Of a DNA stretch of 64,000 nt, positions 36,215 through 49,238 are shown piece by piece. The position numbers and the translations under genes were made by a program. The stretch is taken from positions 62,001-126,000 of the forward strand of contig NW_017265168.1 in NCBI RefSeq assembly GCF_001638985.1, in the 5' to 3' direction. This stretch comes from Phycomyces blakesleeanus NRRL 1555(-) (taxonomy: Eukaryota; Mucoromycota; Mucoromycetes; Mucorales; Phycomycetaceae). Position 1 is the stretch's first letter; every line of letters begins with the position of its first letter. The notes under the pieces were generated by a model. That model searched no databases and was not told where the DNA came from. It saw nothing but the letters and a program-made list of their open reading frames with translations.

Positions 36215-37730
36215 GGTAATATACTCATTAACCCTATCATTTTTTAATCATTTCATTTCAAATCAATCAAGCCAGCAATAAATGTAAAACTTTAGAAAGG
36301 GATGCAATACTTTATGTATCGCATACGTCTTGTATCTTATGTATTTATATACTTTCTTCTAAATTAAGGTGATTGTCAAACTCGCCTCTTTACTTATTTT
36401 TTGGTTGTTTTCCTATTTCATTTACACGAATATGTTTTTTTATTAGTAATATTTCCAAATAAATCAAATTCTCTTTGGTTGTTTTACGAGAAACTGCCAA
36501 AAAAGGAAAAAACACCTATTAATCTTTTTACACAAATCATTATTATCCTAATTTAAAATAAATAAAGTGAACCACAGAAAAATATTTGTTTTCTCTGTTT
36601 GTTGGTCTTGTAATTAAACTATAATATTATTAAAACAATTGTTTCTCTGGATTCTATAAGAGTCAAAATAAGGAATAAATGACATTCGATTGCAAAATTA
36701 TTTACACTACCAAAAATACAGACTACAAACTACAGACTACAGACTACAAAGGTAGTTGCAATTATAGTATTGTTGTTGAGAATATTGTAGAAGATACCAT
36801 GCCATGTTATCCAACAAGACAGGAATCTCGATTTGAAATTCCACGTGTTTTGGAGTAAAGTACGCGAGCATTTCCTTTTTCTTGTTCTCGTTCTTATTTT
36901 TTCTTTTCTTTTAGTGCTCTTCATATCCATATATATATATATATATATATAATTGCAAGGAGCTTTTGTGTTTCAATATACAACAAGATGGTTTAACTTT
37001 TTTTTTGTACAGAATTTGCTCAAAGGCTAAAAATTATTACTTATTACTTATTCCTATGCTTATATATTATTGATATTAGTATTATGCCTTCTAGCAGTAT
37101 ATGTATATGTCTGGGTGATTCTGTAAATTAATGTAATTAAAATATGCACACGACTTTAGTATTATATTCTCCTCTTTCTTATGCTTGTTTCACCAAAGTC
37201 AGCTACAGTGTTTAGACTTGAGATTGAGACAGATTATATTGTTGTTTTTTAGACCAATAATAATCCAGCTTTAGAGAAATACGGAACATTTTGTTTTGTA
37301 GAATAAGTCTCTGTAAAAATCTAACTTTCTTCATAAAAAAAAACGATGCATGAGACGACAATGTAGTAAAAATAAAAGCATTATTTGCTTCTACAAAACG
37401 CTTGAGAGGAACTATTGCTATCGATTATCTCGTTTGAAATCTTGAAAATGTTCTTCGAAACATTATCATGTCATAGCATTCCACAACTTTGGCAAACGAG
37501 AAAGCTATTCAACCTAAGGTTCGCTTCTGTGAAGGACATTTCATTACAAGAATTGCCTGTCTGCATCTACGAGATTATTAGATCAGTCAAAAGACAAATT
37601 CAATTCAACATCTTGTACCTTCGAGCAAAGGATCACTGGATCTTTGTCTGGACTTGAACTATCGCCAAAGAACACCAGCGACGCTTGTTCTAAGACCCTT
37701 AATCTTGACCAAATCTTTACCAAACATTCT

Positions 37731-37755
37731 GCTAGCAATTGAAATGATTGCTAGC
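37731..37755. repeat. Perfect 9-bp hairpin
   Basis: GCTAGCAAT, a 7-nt loop, then ATTGCTAGC. It lies just after an 80-codon open frame (37415-37657) of no recognised family. Confidence 0.6.
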
Positions 37756-38189
37756 TTGCTTTTATTCTGGTTAATCTTCTCGGCGATCAGTATTTGTTTG
37801 CTCTCCTCATAAAACAAAATATGAATATTTTATAAACTTACTTTGCACCTTGTATTGTTTGTTTGGTACTATCGTCCTTTATGACTTCTTTATTTTTTTT
37901 TCTTTATGTTTCTTTTTCACTCTGACTTATTATATTTTTTTCTTACCACCGCCTATCAAAATGTTTATCAGTTCTGCTCTTGCTCTTTGAACGCCTTGGC
38001 ACAGGTAGAAGCTGGTTTTAGCTGTTGATATACCATTGAAGCACAATATCTTGTCAAGGTTTAGCAAAATATAAGGGGCATATTAAAGGTAGCTGGACAT
38101 GTTCAATATTTTCTGCTGTTGGTATATTGAAAAAAAAAGTGACACTAATATCTTCAGCAGCTATCCTTTCTCTTTATTTTTTTTTCATG

Positions 38190-38720
38190 CCTTTCTAATC
38201 TGGTGTAAATATAATATTCCTTGCTGAAGAACCGTTTGAGCTTATGATGCGTGTCGCCATAACCATAGAAGGCAGCGAATACTTTATTACGGCTGGAATA
38301 ATGAGCAAATAGGACACTTGTTCAAGTCTTCACTGGGCATAACATCTTCCAGCAGTGCTATGGGGAAACTTCTGTTGGAATAATGAGCAAAGTACTCCGT
38401 AATTGTTTGTATAGTTTTATGAAGAACATAATCAGCGGCATAGCTATCAGTTCTGATTAGGTTTAAGAAAACAAGATTTGTCTTCTTGCTTAGACCTCTT
38501 TAGGTCTTGCAAGTTACTATAACCAAGGGCCTAATAAGTAAGAAATTTTACATACTATATGTCACGTATACTCAAATATCTTGTCTGTTTAGTCCGAGTC
38601 TCTTAAAAATCAGACAACTTTTTAAATATTTCAAGTTTGGCTTCGTATGTGGTTTGGAGATTTATACCAGTAAAACTCGAAATGGATTCCATGCTGAATG
38701 CTATAGACCCCTACTTCAGT
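38190..38720 (-). pseudogene. Possible decayed coding remnant
   Basis: On the minus strand an open stretch without a start codon (about 38503-38287) reads coherently, for example TDSYAADYVLHKTIQTITEYF and NKCPICSLFQP, though no family is recognised. The words FAHYSNR and, 82 bases further on in another frame, FAHYSSR are encoded by the same 16-base repeat, which suggests a frameshifted repeat. Upstream, MESISSFTGINLQTTYEAKLEI also reads like protein. It could be a dead gene or transposon fragment, or chance. Confidence 0.25.
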
Positions 38721-39611
38721 GAAGGCACATAACATAACAAAAACAAGCAAGGATGCTCTTGCCTTTCTTCTTCTTGGTGATTGTTTTGTTGGTGTTGTTG
38801 GTTTTAGTGGACATATTGTGTGTGTGTGTGTGTGTGTGTGCGTGTCTTTTTTTTTAAAAAAAAACTTGAGAACCGACAAGAAAGGAAAATAATTCAGGAA
38901 CAAAACTTAATATATATATATAAGCTTTTTAATATATATCTTTCACAATTGATTAACTGCTAAAATGACACGGTTTACAGCACTTATTAAGTTTGACAGC
39001 TATCTATAAACAGTAATTGATTGCCTAATCTTGAGTTAAAATAATTTAAGTCTGCTAGTACTTGCACGCACTTTTGTTCAAATATGACACTATATTGTTT
39101 CTACCTGATTGGCATAATCTATAGCAAAAGCATTTGTAGTAATATTACTTATATTAGCCCCACTATACTTATATGTAGATATTACATCAATAGAGAAAAT
39201 TATCCTCTCACTCGAGAAACATTATTTTGTCGAAGTGCCTTACAATAATTGACTCTGTGACATGACCACAAGTTCCAAAAAGAGATCCCACAACAATATT
39301 TTGCAAAAAAAAGGCGTGTTCATTTTTCTATCAAATAAAGCAGACTGATAGATGATTGAAATATCTTTGATAGACTCATTTGTGTTATTCAAACTGGAAG
39401 TGATATAAGTCCATGAGAAGGTATTTCGAAGGTTGACTATGTAAGACGAAGGCTAAGAATGAGAAGATAAGTAGTCCAATCTGGTTATTGTCAGGTATTC
39501 TCAAGGTTTTATTCAGAAAGTCATTGTATTTTTTGAACAATCCAGTGACTCATTCTAATATTCTTCTTGTACTGGGTGAGCGTTGGAGAACAGTGCTTTG
39601 GGTTGGTTCAA

Positions 39612-39626
39612 CCCCCCCCCCCCCCC
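39612..39626 (+). repeat. Homopolymer C15
   Basis: Fifteen C in a row in an otherwise AT-rich spacer. The length may be inexact because of sequencing error. Confidence 0.8.
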
Positions 39627-39800
39627 ACATACATACTGAGTCGAAAGTAGGGTATTGAAAAGAATATGATCATAATATATATGCTTTACTATTAGAGTTC
39701 ACTTGAATCTTTATTAAGGTATTAGAATAAAATATTTACATGTAGTATACTGCTCATAATGAGCTAAAAATAAACATCAAGCGTAAAGATCGCTTATAAT

Positions 39801-42138
39801 CTAGGTATCAATGTTCTGCATGGGGCCTTTGTATGTATAACGGCCGGCTGCGAACCAAAACACAGTAGCAAAGATTACTACAGCGCTGATCATAACACAA
39901 GACCAGTTCATAGTCTCTGGTGTTACAGGGTATGTTTGTGGAAGACATAAAATCACAGCAAAGAAGATAATCCAAACAATACTAATGATGTTCAAGGGGA
40001 TACTAAATTTTCCAAGAGTAAATGGACCTTTTTGCATGGTGTTTCTTTTCCAGATTAAGCGACAAACAAACGGAAGTCCTGTTTTAGAAAGAAAGAAAAA
40101 ACATGTAAGAGATCAAATTTGAAAAGAAAAGGCCAAAACTTTACCGTAAGAAACGTTCACACAAATGACTGCTGTGCTCATAATAGCTTGCCAATACACG
40201 GGTGATCCGAAAGACTATTTATTACGCACACACAGATGTTAATATAAATACCAGTTAAATAGTTGATAAATAAATAACCTGGATATGTATATTTAATATA
40301 AAGTACTTACAGGCATGATAGCAACAATGCAAATAAGCAGTTGGAGCATGAGCCCACGTACGGGGATCTTACGGCTGTCAAGACTGTACCAAAAATTAGC
40401 CTGGGGGATACATCTGTCACGAGCTAGAGCCCAGATCAACTGGCCCATAGCAAATGTGTTATTGCACAGCGCACCGAATTGAGTGACTAGCAATATAACC
40501 ATGAAGAATATAGCAACCGGACGGCTGGTGGCGCGTTCAAAGAATGTAGCAATGGGATAAGGTGAGTCAATCAATTCTTCGACGTCTTGGATAGAGAACA
40601 TCACTGGTAAGATAAGTGCTGCTCCTTGGATAATTGAACCGGCTACGCAAATAATGATTCCACGAGGGGCGGTTTTGTCTGCGTTCTTGGTACCTTCAAC
40701 AATTTGTGCACCGGCACCATATCCAATCTAATAAATAAAATAAGGAGCCATTAAAGAGCTATTCCTTTTTTTTAGAAGAAAACAGAAGCTCTAATTCTTA
40801 CCAAACACCATCCAGCCTGTAGTAAACCGAGCAAAAAAGCCATTCCATCATTGTCGTACCCTGTTCTATTGATAAACTCTGTAAAGACCCATTCACCCGA
40901 GGTGTGAGTAGGTGACATTGCTATGTAAAAAAATTTACGGTTAGCTTTTCATAAGTCTTAGTATATGATCCTTCTTTGATTTATATACCTGGTATAGTAA
41001 TGATAACGATCAATGTTCCAAAGAGAACCCAATACACTAAGAATATACAAGATTTTAACACCAATATACACATATATAAAAAGTGTTACATACTCATAAA
41101 TACGTTGAGATAACTGCTACACTTAAGACCAAGATAGCTGTATAATGCACCGGCAATAAGCATTCCACAGTACAATCCAACATGAGCTCCTTGGGATGAA
41201 ATTTCCACTCCAGAGTGGATATTTGCAATTTCTGGGTAGGTAGGGTTAGTCAACATGATCTTTTTAATTTTCTATACCTATTCTACAAACAATTTACCAA
41301 AGACAAAATCTGCACAACTCCAAGCGAGTGTCATGTTTGTAGCTAACATTCCGGACAGATTTACATATCCAGAAACCCAAGATGTAACTGATCACAATAA
41401 TAAGTTTTTACGTTTTCCTTATTATTACTATTATTATTATTTTTCAAAAAATAGAAATATATATTCAGAGCAACTTACAGGGTCCCCATTCTTCATTTGA
41501 TAGCATGTAACACCATGAATAAATACCACCAGCAAGGGGATAGGCTGAAATATGTTTAGTTTTGAAGAAAAATTGATTAGATCAAGTGTTGTATATACCA
41601 TGTAAATCATACCAGAGATCACTTCAGCCATAGATAATCCAATGCACATCACAAAAGGAGAAACTGTGATCCATGTCCACCACAGACTAGAAGGACCACC
41701 GGCTACCAGACTGGCACCAAATCCAACCAACCTAAATTTTATAAATATGCACATAATTAGGATTTAATTGGCATGAATTCCTTTTTTGTTTTGTTTTGTT
41801 TATTTATTTGTTTAGTGCGTGTATAAATGTATATATATATAGTGAGAAAGATGGGTTACCAGTTGGGTAAGACAGCCATTGTAGAAAATCCAAAGCCTGC
41901 AAGAACGATCATACTGATCTCACGCTTAAACTCTTGCTTATAACCAAATTCCTGGAGCCTTTGGGCATCATAGTCCAGACCAGAAACATGTTCTATATTA
42001 CTTGAGCTTATGTCGCTATCACCATTCTTTTCTGACTGTATAAATCATTAGAAACCATAATAGCACAGAGAATTAAGAAATGGGTGGTTAACTTGCCAGA
42101 GATTCCACCTGAGCAACTTGTGGCTTCAGCTTGCTCAT
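39801..42138 (-). CDS. Amino-acid/GABA-type permease (APC superfamily)
   Basis: Eleven minus-strand exons (42097-42138, 41860-42035, 41613-41731, 41479-41544, 41298-41387, 41094-41231, 40989-41036, 40802-40920, 40311-40727, 40145-40214, 39801-40078) join in frame to 520 residues. Family signatures: EISMIVLAGFGFSTMA, LVAGGPSSLWWTW, MAEVISAYPLAGGIYSW, PTHTSGEWVFTEFIN, GAGAQIVEGTKNADK and NNTFAMGQLIWALARDRCIP, with ~12 hydrophobic segments. These fit the fungal Uga4/GABA and choline permease branch, a plasma-membrane proton symporter; substrate cannot be told. Exon 1 may end with a GCAAGT (GC-AG) donor at 42096, or 12 bases earlier at a weaker GTGGAA; both keep frame. Intron 3 must use GTATGA at 41612 to restore the conserved SAYP motif. 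Confidence 0.88.
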
Positions 42139-44401
42139 ATTGTAAAAATAAAAATAAAAGTAAAAGAGATAAAGTGTGCGTGAGAGAGAGAGAGAGGGGT
42201 GGAAAGAAGGGGGAAGAATATGATACTTGGGGTTTGCTTTTTTATCTAATATTTGGCTTTAATAATAATATCTCACGCAAGCAAGATTAAGTTATGGTTA
42301 AAAGACCGAAAATGTGCTGCATGATATCATCTACTTTATGATCCAAAGGACCAGGTTAGGAGTTGTGTCGCTTGATATGCGTGTGTGTATATGTATGTGG
42401 CGGTAATTATGTCTGTATTAAAGCAAAAGAGATCTATATTTGTTCAAGAACGGTAACACACCAAGATGAATAGTCATATATGATAAGCGAAAAAAAGGAC
42501 CCTATCAATGCTTCACCAATCATATTTAGCACTCTGCTGTTTCACCAATATCCAAGGTTGCAATCTCCCACAAATGTATACCCTTTTAGCGTATATTGGT
42601 TATCTCTAGGACTTTAATTTGCTTCTAGCTACTGAGATCATCTAGTCAGCGGATTATTGTTTGCAATATCCATATTGCTTTTTCGTGATAGGTTACTTGC
42701 CCTGTTATTGACAAGTCTATGAGCAGAAATGGACATTAAGGTTACTATAATATACTATTTTGTCTTTGGATTACAAATAAGCTATTACGCTAGGAGCTAC
42801 TTTGGGAACCTACCAAGTGAAAATCTGAAACGAGCTGTTTCTCTTTAGCTATCTACAATAAAACTAGATAAGTAATATATATATATAGTAGTTTGAAGTG
42901 CTTAATTAGGTTATCTTATATAGCAATGTAATGCTATGCATCATATTTTATTTGATCGTTATTAACACACAATATACTACAGTTAAAAAAAGAAAAAGTC
43001 TACCCGTGATATTCCAAAAGCAGTATATTCATTAAAAAAATATTAACTTTAAACACGCCACTAGGTAAGTATATAGATAATTGTTCCTCAAACTATCACT
43101 AAGCCAACCATTTCATGTAAAGACCTTGGCTTTCTTCTTCTTCGCCGTCTTCTTCTTGCTAGTGTTACTGCTCTTAATTGAAAGTGAGAAACAAAATTCT
43201 GGTGTGACATAATATATAAATGTGTGGGGCAAAAGAAATAATGGATCATATAATAATCAAGCTTTGGGAACAAGCCAAGCGATGTTTCTCAAGAGAAAGA
43301 TAAAGGTACCATATTCTGTGACTTGGTTGTTATAAATGCCTCTTCTAATGTATACAAGGTCTAATAAAAGAAATATATATATATATATACTGAGTGCTCT
43401 TTGATAATCTATTGAACAAGATATTTTTCTAGTAATAATAATGGCGATATAAACAAAAGCTTCAAAATAATATCAAAAAGAAGGGCATGAAAAAGGTATT
43501 GAGCTCTGGTGATAGCTGCACATAGGTCATTTTACATCTACACATATCGGCATATGTTTTCTTTAATTTTAAAATCAAAAATGGGTGTATACAAGAGTAA
43601 AATGACAAGTGTAATTGATAAGAGAGAAGCACGGACCGGGAATATTCCGCCTATCAAGGTATCACAAAAATCACAAAAGAGATTAAATTTTAGTGGAATA
43701 AGCACAATAAATTCAAAACGAAGGAAATGAGTAATATACCCAATACAACCAAATCTCAATGGCAAAAGATGAGCGATAAAGGGAAGTATAGTGAGTGTAG
43801 GCTGATGCAAAGGTTCCAAAATGAGGTGCAACCAATAAAAATCAGCCTAGATCTGCCCACAACATATCTTTGAAAATAAATTCAAAATCTAGTTCAAAGT
43901 TGTAGTGAACTTTTTATTTTTTATTTTATAAAATATGATATTTTTACCATGCTATAAAGTGTGTAGAATTGCCCAGTCAAAAAAAAACAGTTTATTACAT
44001 ACTCTTTAGAAGGTCGTTATTATTTAAGCTATCAAGCTTTTAATTATTAACAAGATGTATGATCAGAAAAAGAAAAGTAAAATTGTAGAGGTAAAATTCT
44101 AAGAATAATGTACTGTATGGTTTTAAGGATGCATTTTTTAGATATGTCGGACATTAAAATGTCCCTGTATTTCTGGATGTCGAATCATATATTCTCTTTG
44201 GCAACGACATACCTTTCTGGAAACAATATACAAAGAATATACTATGCAACTTGTTATCTCAATGGTCTATATTGTCTTTAATAAACTCCCAGGCCTTATA
44301 TATGCTTTAGAGAAAAGCAAAGGTATTTTACTTCTTTTATGCTGCCGTAAACACACCTCTTTCTAAAGCACAATGCGATTGTAGCTTAATTACCACTATA
44401 C
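42139..44401. other. Spacer between permease and hydrolase-phosphatase gene (divergent)
   Basis: About 2.3 kb shared upstream region of two divergent genes. It has a GA run at 42181-42196 and TA microsatellites. The small open frames at 43509-43831 are not convincing. No RNA gene is seen. Confidence 0.5.
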
Positions 44402-47086
44402 ATGCCTTACCTAGAATGCTATGTTACTGATATGCCTGTAGATCACTATCAAGCTGTTAATAATAAACAAGATTATTATTCTCGTCTTGGTTTAGACGTT
44501 TTTTTTTCAAACATTTTCCGACACAACTTCCCTTTTTTTTGTCAAACGCAATTTTCATTTGAATTGGCGCGAACAATCACTCTAAAACACAATATTTTGG
44601 TTTAGCCGTATTGATTTATTTGACTGCTATTCTGCTTGCATCGATGCTCTCAATGACAAGACCATCCTTCCATCGAAATAGTGTCATATTCTCAATCGCT
44701 GCTGTGGGAATATGCTATCTGTACATTGACCCATGGCGCACCAGACGGCGTATGATCGAGCGAATGTGGTTTCTTCTCAGTAAACGCAATCTCAAAGAGG
44801 CAGATTTAGAGCGCGCGTTAGTCCAAGCACGTATGTGGACAATAGACTCTCTTAAAAGCAATTCAGAAAAATTTAAAAGAAATAAAGGAACCAGCTCATA
44901 AAAATATTTTATGCGTATATATATATATATTTGTGTGTGTATGTGTGTTTAGCCGAACCGCCAATCATTGCAGACAACACGCAATTCGTAGAATTGAATG
45001 GTCATCGCCTTAGAATTGTCCACATTATTCACGAACTAGGAAGCAGGGTGCCATTGATTGTCTTCATACATGGTTTAGGAGGACAGGTAACAAAGTCACA
45101 ATAAAAAAAAAGGAGTAAAAGGAAAGAAAAGAAAAAAAAAGTGAACCTTTTCTTAAAAAAAGGGTGTATATGCCTTGTAGGTGTCACAATGGCAGCGTCA
45201 GATTGAGTATTTTTCACAAACCGCCCATGTTCTTGCCATTGATCTCTTGGGGTGTGGCTCCAGTGAAGTTGCATCAGAGTAAGCAAGATAATATATTATT
45301 AAAGAAAAATGTATCATATCCCCCAAAAAAAACTCATATTTATATAAACGTGTATACATACACATTTTTCACACATATACTCACTTTCTTTCAATTCAGC
45401 TGGGATTCTTACGCCACAGATTCTCTAGTAAAAGATGTGACAGACTTGCTATTGAATAGATACAATTATCCTTCTACGGTCATTATTGCTCATTCATATG
45501 GTTGCTCAATTGCTACATTTGTTGCAGCATCTCCCGAGATTCAGACCAGCCTCAAAGCACTTGTTCTTATCTCCCCAAAAGAGAACGTGGATGAAGCTCA
45601 AAAGAGAAGCCAAAGAATGATCCGATGGATCCCGGATTGGCTATTCGAATGGGCTCGTACTAAGGATAGAAAAAAGGGTATATACAGCCAAAGTGTCGAA
45701 AGATTACTAGGAAATGAATCAAACATAGAATTACGAAGACAGTAAGTCTATTTCAGTATAGCAAAATTCATGGATAAAACATTAAATATAAAGGAATAAA
45801 AAGAAACAAAACAAAAAACAATAACTTTATTTTCTAGACAACTTCGCTGGAACCTCTTGAGCCGTACTTCTGTGTACAAGCGGTTACTTTTTGGTGCAAG
45901 ATTCCCTGGAAAAAAGGTCTATGAGAATATTAACGCAGGTGTTCTGTTGATCGGTGGTAACGAGGTAACAATTAAGAATTAATGTTGACATTGAGGTTGT
46001 AACTTAGATAAATAAACACCTTTAATCTGTAGGATAAAATCACCTCCCCAAAAGATATGTTTGCTATTCGTGACCATTTACTAGGGCTGGACCCTCTGAA
46101 TAATAGCTCAGAAAGGCTAGCCTCATTAGAAGAGATACGTGTACCTGAACCTTATGTAATTCCAGATGTTGGTCACACACCAATGGTGGTGCGCCCACAG
46201 TTGGTGAATGCTGTTATTTCAGAGTTCCTGATCAAGAATTGCGGGTTAGACACGTTGAGCGGTGCGTGGCAAGTCTTGCACAAGACAAAGGGCGAGAACA
46301 AATGGGATTTGAAGAACTACGAAAAGGTAATTAATGGAAGTAGCTACAAAAAAAAAGAGAAGGATTTCAAGGTCTGTATTGATGAGGGATTGGTTTGTAA
46401 ATTATAGTGGGCACGTACTGCCAACATAACCACGGAACCTATTGGAATTTCTCTTTTTAGAGCAATGAAGGTAAGCTTGAGACTAATTAGTTCAACGAGC
46501 AGCCAAACTGACAAAATCCTAATTGAATGTCTTTGTCCACGAAAGGTGATGCGACAGACAGACACGAATCATTGTCCTTCCGCGTTTCTAGCTAGATATC
46601 CAGAGATTGGGTTCATCATTGACATTTCAAATGATACGCCACCTTATCGTTCAAGTGATTTTGATCATTCTCGTATCAAATACCTTAAACTCAAGACAGT
46701 TTCCAAGATCCCTCCAACAAGAGAGGATGTGGCCAAGTTCATAGAACTCACATCATCTTGTTGGGAGGAAAGACCTGATGCACAAGTTGCTGTACACTGT
46801 CACTACGGGTACGTATATATTCTTTTATGTCCCATAAAAAATCTTAACAGTGTGGTGTAAACATCGCATTAGATTCAATCGAACAGGTTTTTTTATTTGC
46901 TGCTACATGATTGAGAAGTTGGGCGTTTCGGTGCCAGATGCTATAGAGGCATTTGCTGCAGCCCGACCTCCTGGAATTCGGTAAGATGCTAGTAAAAGAA
47001 CTTCACTGTGGCTTACACGACTTTATAGACATGCTCATTTTGTTGATGAGCTTTACTTGCGCTACTCTCTCCTTCACCGAACATAA
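44402..47086 (+). CDS. Alpha/beta-hydrolase fused to capping-enzyme-like dual-specificity phosphatase
   Basis: Eleven exons (44402-44489, 44606-44830, 44953-45086, 45181-45278, 45400-45741, 45838-45964, 46033-46326, 46408-46470, 46546-46808, 46873-46980, 47029-47086) give 599 residues. Two hydrophobic segments near residues 30-70 suggest a membrane anchor. The hydrolase part has the oxyanion segment VFIHGLGGQ, the nucleophile elbow AHSYGCS and a late catalytic His in PDVGHTPMV. The last ~150 residues form a phosphatase: FIIDISNDTPPY, the P-loop VHCHYGFNRTG (Cys-x5-Arg) and ARPPGIR. This region resembles the N-terminal RNA triphosphatase of animal capping enzymes more than ordinary DSPs. Exon 1 uses a weak GTTTAG donor; translation could instead start at 44644. 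Intron 46471-46545 is a multiple of three and could be retained. Confidence 0.78.
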
Positions 47087-47534
47087 CACCTATTCCGTGC
47101 ACATTTAATTCCAATAAAAAAGTCATACTATACAGATAAGATAAATATGTATAAAGGGGGTTCTATATATAATCCCTGTTATTACCATAATTGCTAAGCA
47201 GTAGACTAATCCCGACTAATCCAATAAAACCACACCTTTAAACTTTAAGGATAAGTTATATATACATATTCATTTACTTGTTTGTTGGATTTTCCTCCAT
47301 TGAACAATACAGAGAAAACTAGTTCGTTATGTTTGGGCTCAGAAACTTATAAATTTTAATTTATTATTAATCAAGAACTGAAGTTTTATTGAATGTAATA
47401 GCCCGCTATGTATGTTGTTTGTGGTAGTGCCCTTTATTTTTAATACCTATGTGCTTATATGTGTGTATGAATAGATGGGCGATAATGACCCAATCATTTT
47501 CCTTCTTCTCTTCTTTTAGTAGTGATCTCATCAT
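47087..47534. other. Convergent 3' spacer
   Basis: 3' ends of the hydrolase-phosphatase and RFC genes. AT-rich, nothing else seen. Confidence 0.5.
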
Positions 47535-49047
47535 TTAATTTGTAGTAGCAACTCGACATAGTCGAGCCACCAGACCGGCTAACTGGAGAACACTCTGATG
47601 GCCCTGAATGATTCTCATGTGTGTAATTCCAATTTCCTAATCACAAAGCATCATATAAATACCATTTCTCCATAAAAAAACCTCAATTCCTTTATGCAAT
47701 GTATATTTTGCTTGTTCGCTTCCCTCCTTACCTTTATAAAGTCCAATTGGATGTTCTCAGAAAGTTCGTTGTAATCTTTAACGACACGGAAGATAGTGGT
47801 GATGATGTCAAGAGATGCGTATCCAGTGTCATAAAGACTGTGGATCAAATCATCTGCCTGAATGATATCTCCAGTAGAGCAGCTCTTGAGAATCTGTTGA
47901 ATAACCACAGGATGGGGTTGGTCGCAAATCTTGAACACATTTTCCGAGTTGACATATTTGAATCCGTAGTAAGTTGATTGAAGGTTATTAATAGCTTGTC
48001 GCATATCACCATCAGCCGTGAATATGATAGCGCTAAGTCCATCATCAGTAAATGGTACCTTTATAAATCCCGATTTTCGTTAGCCAAAAGATTTGATGAA
48101 AAAATAATATTTTTTCCAAAAAAAAAACTTCAACTCACATTCTCTTTTTTACAAACTTCTGTCAGACGATGAAGGATCTGTTCATCAGTAAGTTTTGAAT
48201 ATCGCATAATCGCACATCGGGACTGGATTGGTTCAATAATTTTGTTAGATTGGTTGCATGCCAAAACAAAACGGGTGGTGTTGGAGAAGATTTCCATTGT
48301 TCGTCTTAAAGCCTGCTGAGCTCCACCTGTCATACTGTAGTAGATAAATCGAGTATCATGATAAATTAGATATATATGTGTAAAGAAGAGGGAGAGGCTC
48401 CAGGGGTAGGGGAAGAATGGAAAGAGAATTTCGAATTTGGTTTATTTACCTGTCTGCTTCATCCAGAATGATAACTTTGTGACGACCTGGTGGTAAGGTC
48501 ACCTTCTTTTGAGCAAAGGCTTTGATTCGATTACGAACAACATCAATACCTCTATTGAATCTAATGAGAAAAAAAATTCTATCCACAAAATCTAAATCAC
48601 CCACCTCTCATCTGAAGCATTCAGTTCAAGAACAGCATCTTTACAGGCAGGGCCAAGTAATTCATAAGCCAAGCAAAGGATACTGGTTGTTTTACCAATA
48701 CCAGGTAATCCCTGAAAAAAATTAATCAAACATTGAATTGTCCATGAATACAAATTGATTGTTGTGATAGATTAAGCATAGATCATGCGGCTTAATGTGA
48801 TCTTACGGTAAGAATGAGGTTGGTTAGGTTTCCGTTGCGAGAGATCGTTTTAAGACGTGATACAACGTTTTCATTTCCCACAATGTCATTTAGATAAATT
48901 GGTCGATACTTTTCAACCCTGTGTAAAGGTGATCAATAAACGATCTTAATTGTGATGGTAGTGTATTGGCGGTATTAAAGTGTACCATGGCATGAATTCA
49001 TCTTCAGGAGCCTTTTTAGGATCAACATTCATCGAACTTGTTGACAT
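47535..49047 (-). CDS. RFC4: Replication factor C small subunit (yeast Rfc4 / human RFC2 type)
   Basis: Seven minus-strand exons (48986-49047, 48807-48918, 48605-48711, 48450-48560, 48139-48334, 47732-48058, 47535-47636) give 338 residues. It is an AAA+ clamp-loader subunit: WVEKYRP, Walker [17 protein letters not shown], Walker B ILDEADSMT, the SRC motif PIQSRCA and sensor-2 region [14 protein letters not shown] are all present. The C-terminal collar contains [19 protein letters not shown] and ends [11 protein letters not shown], closest to human RFC2 (yeast Rfc4). With its partners it loads PCNA onto primed DNA. The short N-terminus before WVEKYRP is typical. Confidence 0.94.
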
Positions 49048-49238
49048 TGTGTATGATAAACAAAGAGAAGAAGAGGAAGAGGTCAAAGCTTTAACGCGTT
49101 AAAGAGCGTCACAGATTGGAAGAGCGCTTAATACTTTTAAACTACTTTTATTGTAAATTGGTTTAATGGAAATGCGCTTAAGGAGTTCGCTTCAAGTGCA
49201 TAAAGCAAATACACAAGGTGCAAAATCAAAAATATGCT

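Larger units (their letters stand above)
35374..39800. other. 4.4 kb AT-rich spacer with possible decayed sequence
   Basis: No intact gene. It contains a TA/TG microsatellite (36165-36213), a perfect hairpin (37731-37755), possible coding remnants around 37400-37700, 38190-38720 and 39350-39560, and a C15 tract (39612-39626). Confidence 0.5.

Noticed and set aside
46471..46545. In-frame segment between exons 8 and 9 of the hydrolase-phosphatase gene as coding
   Set aside because: It begins with a GTAAGC donor, and its removal gives a better junction to the phosphatase domain; retention cannot be excluded without transcripts.
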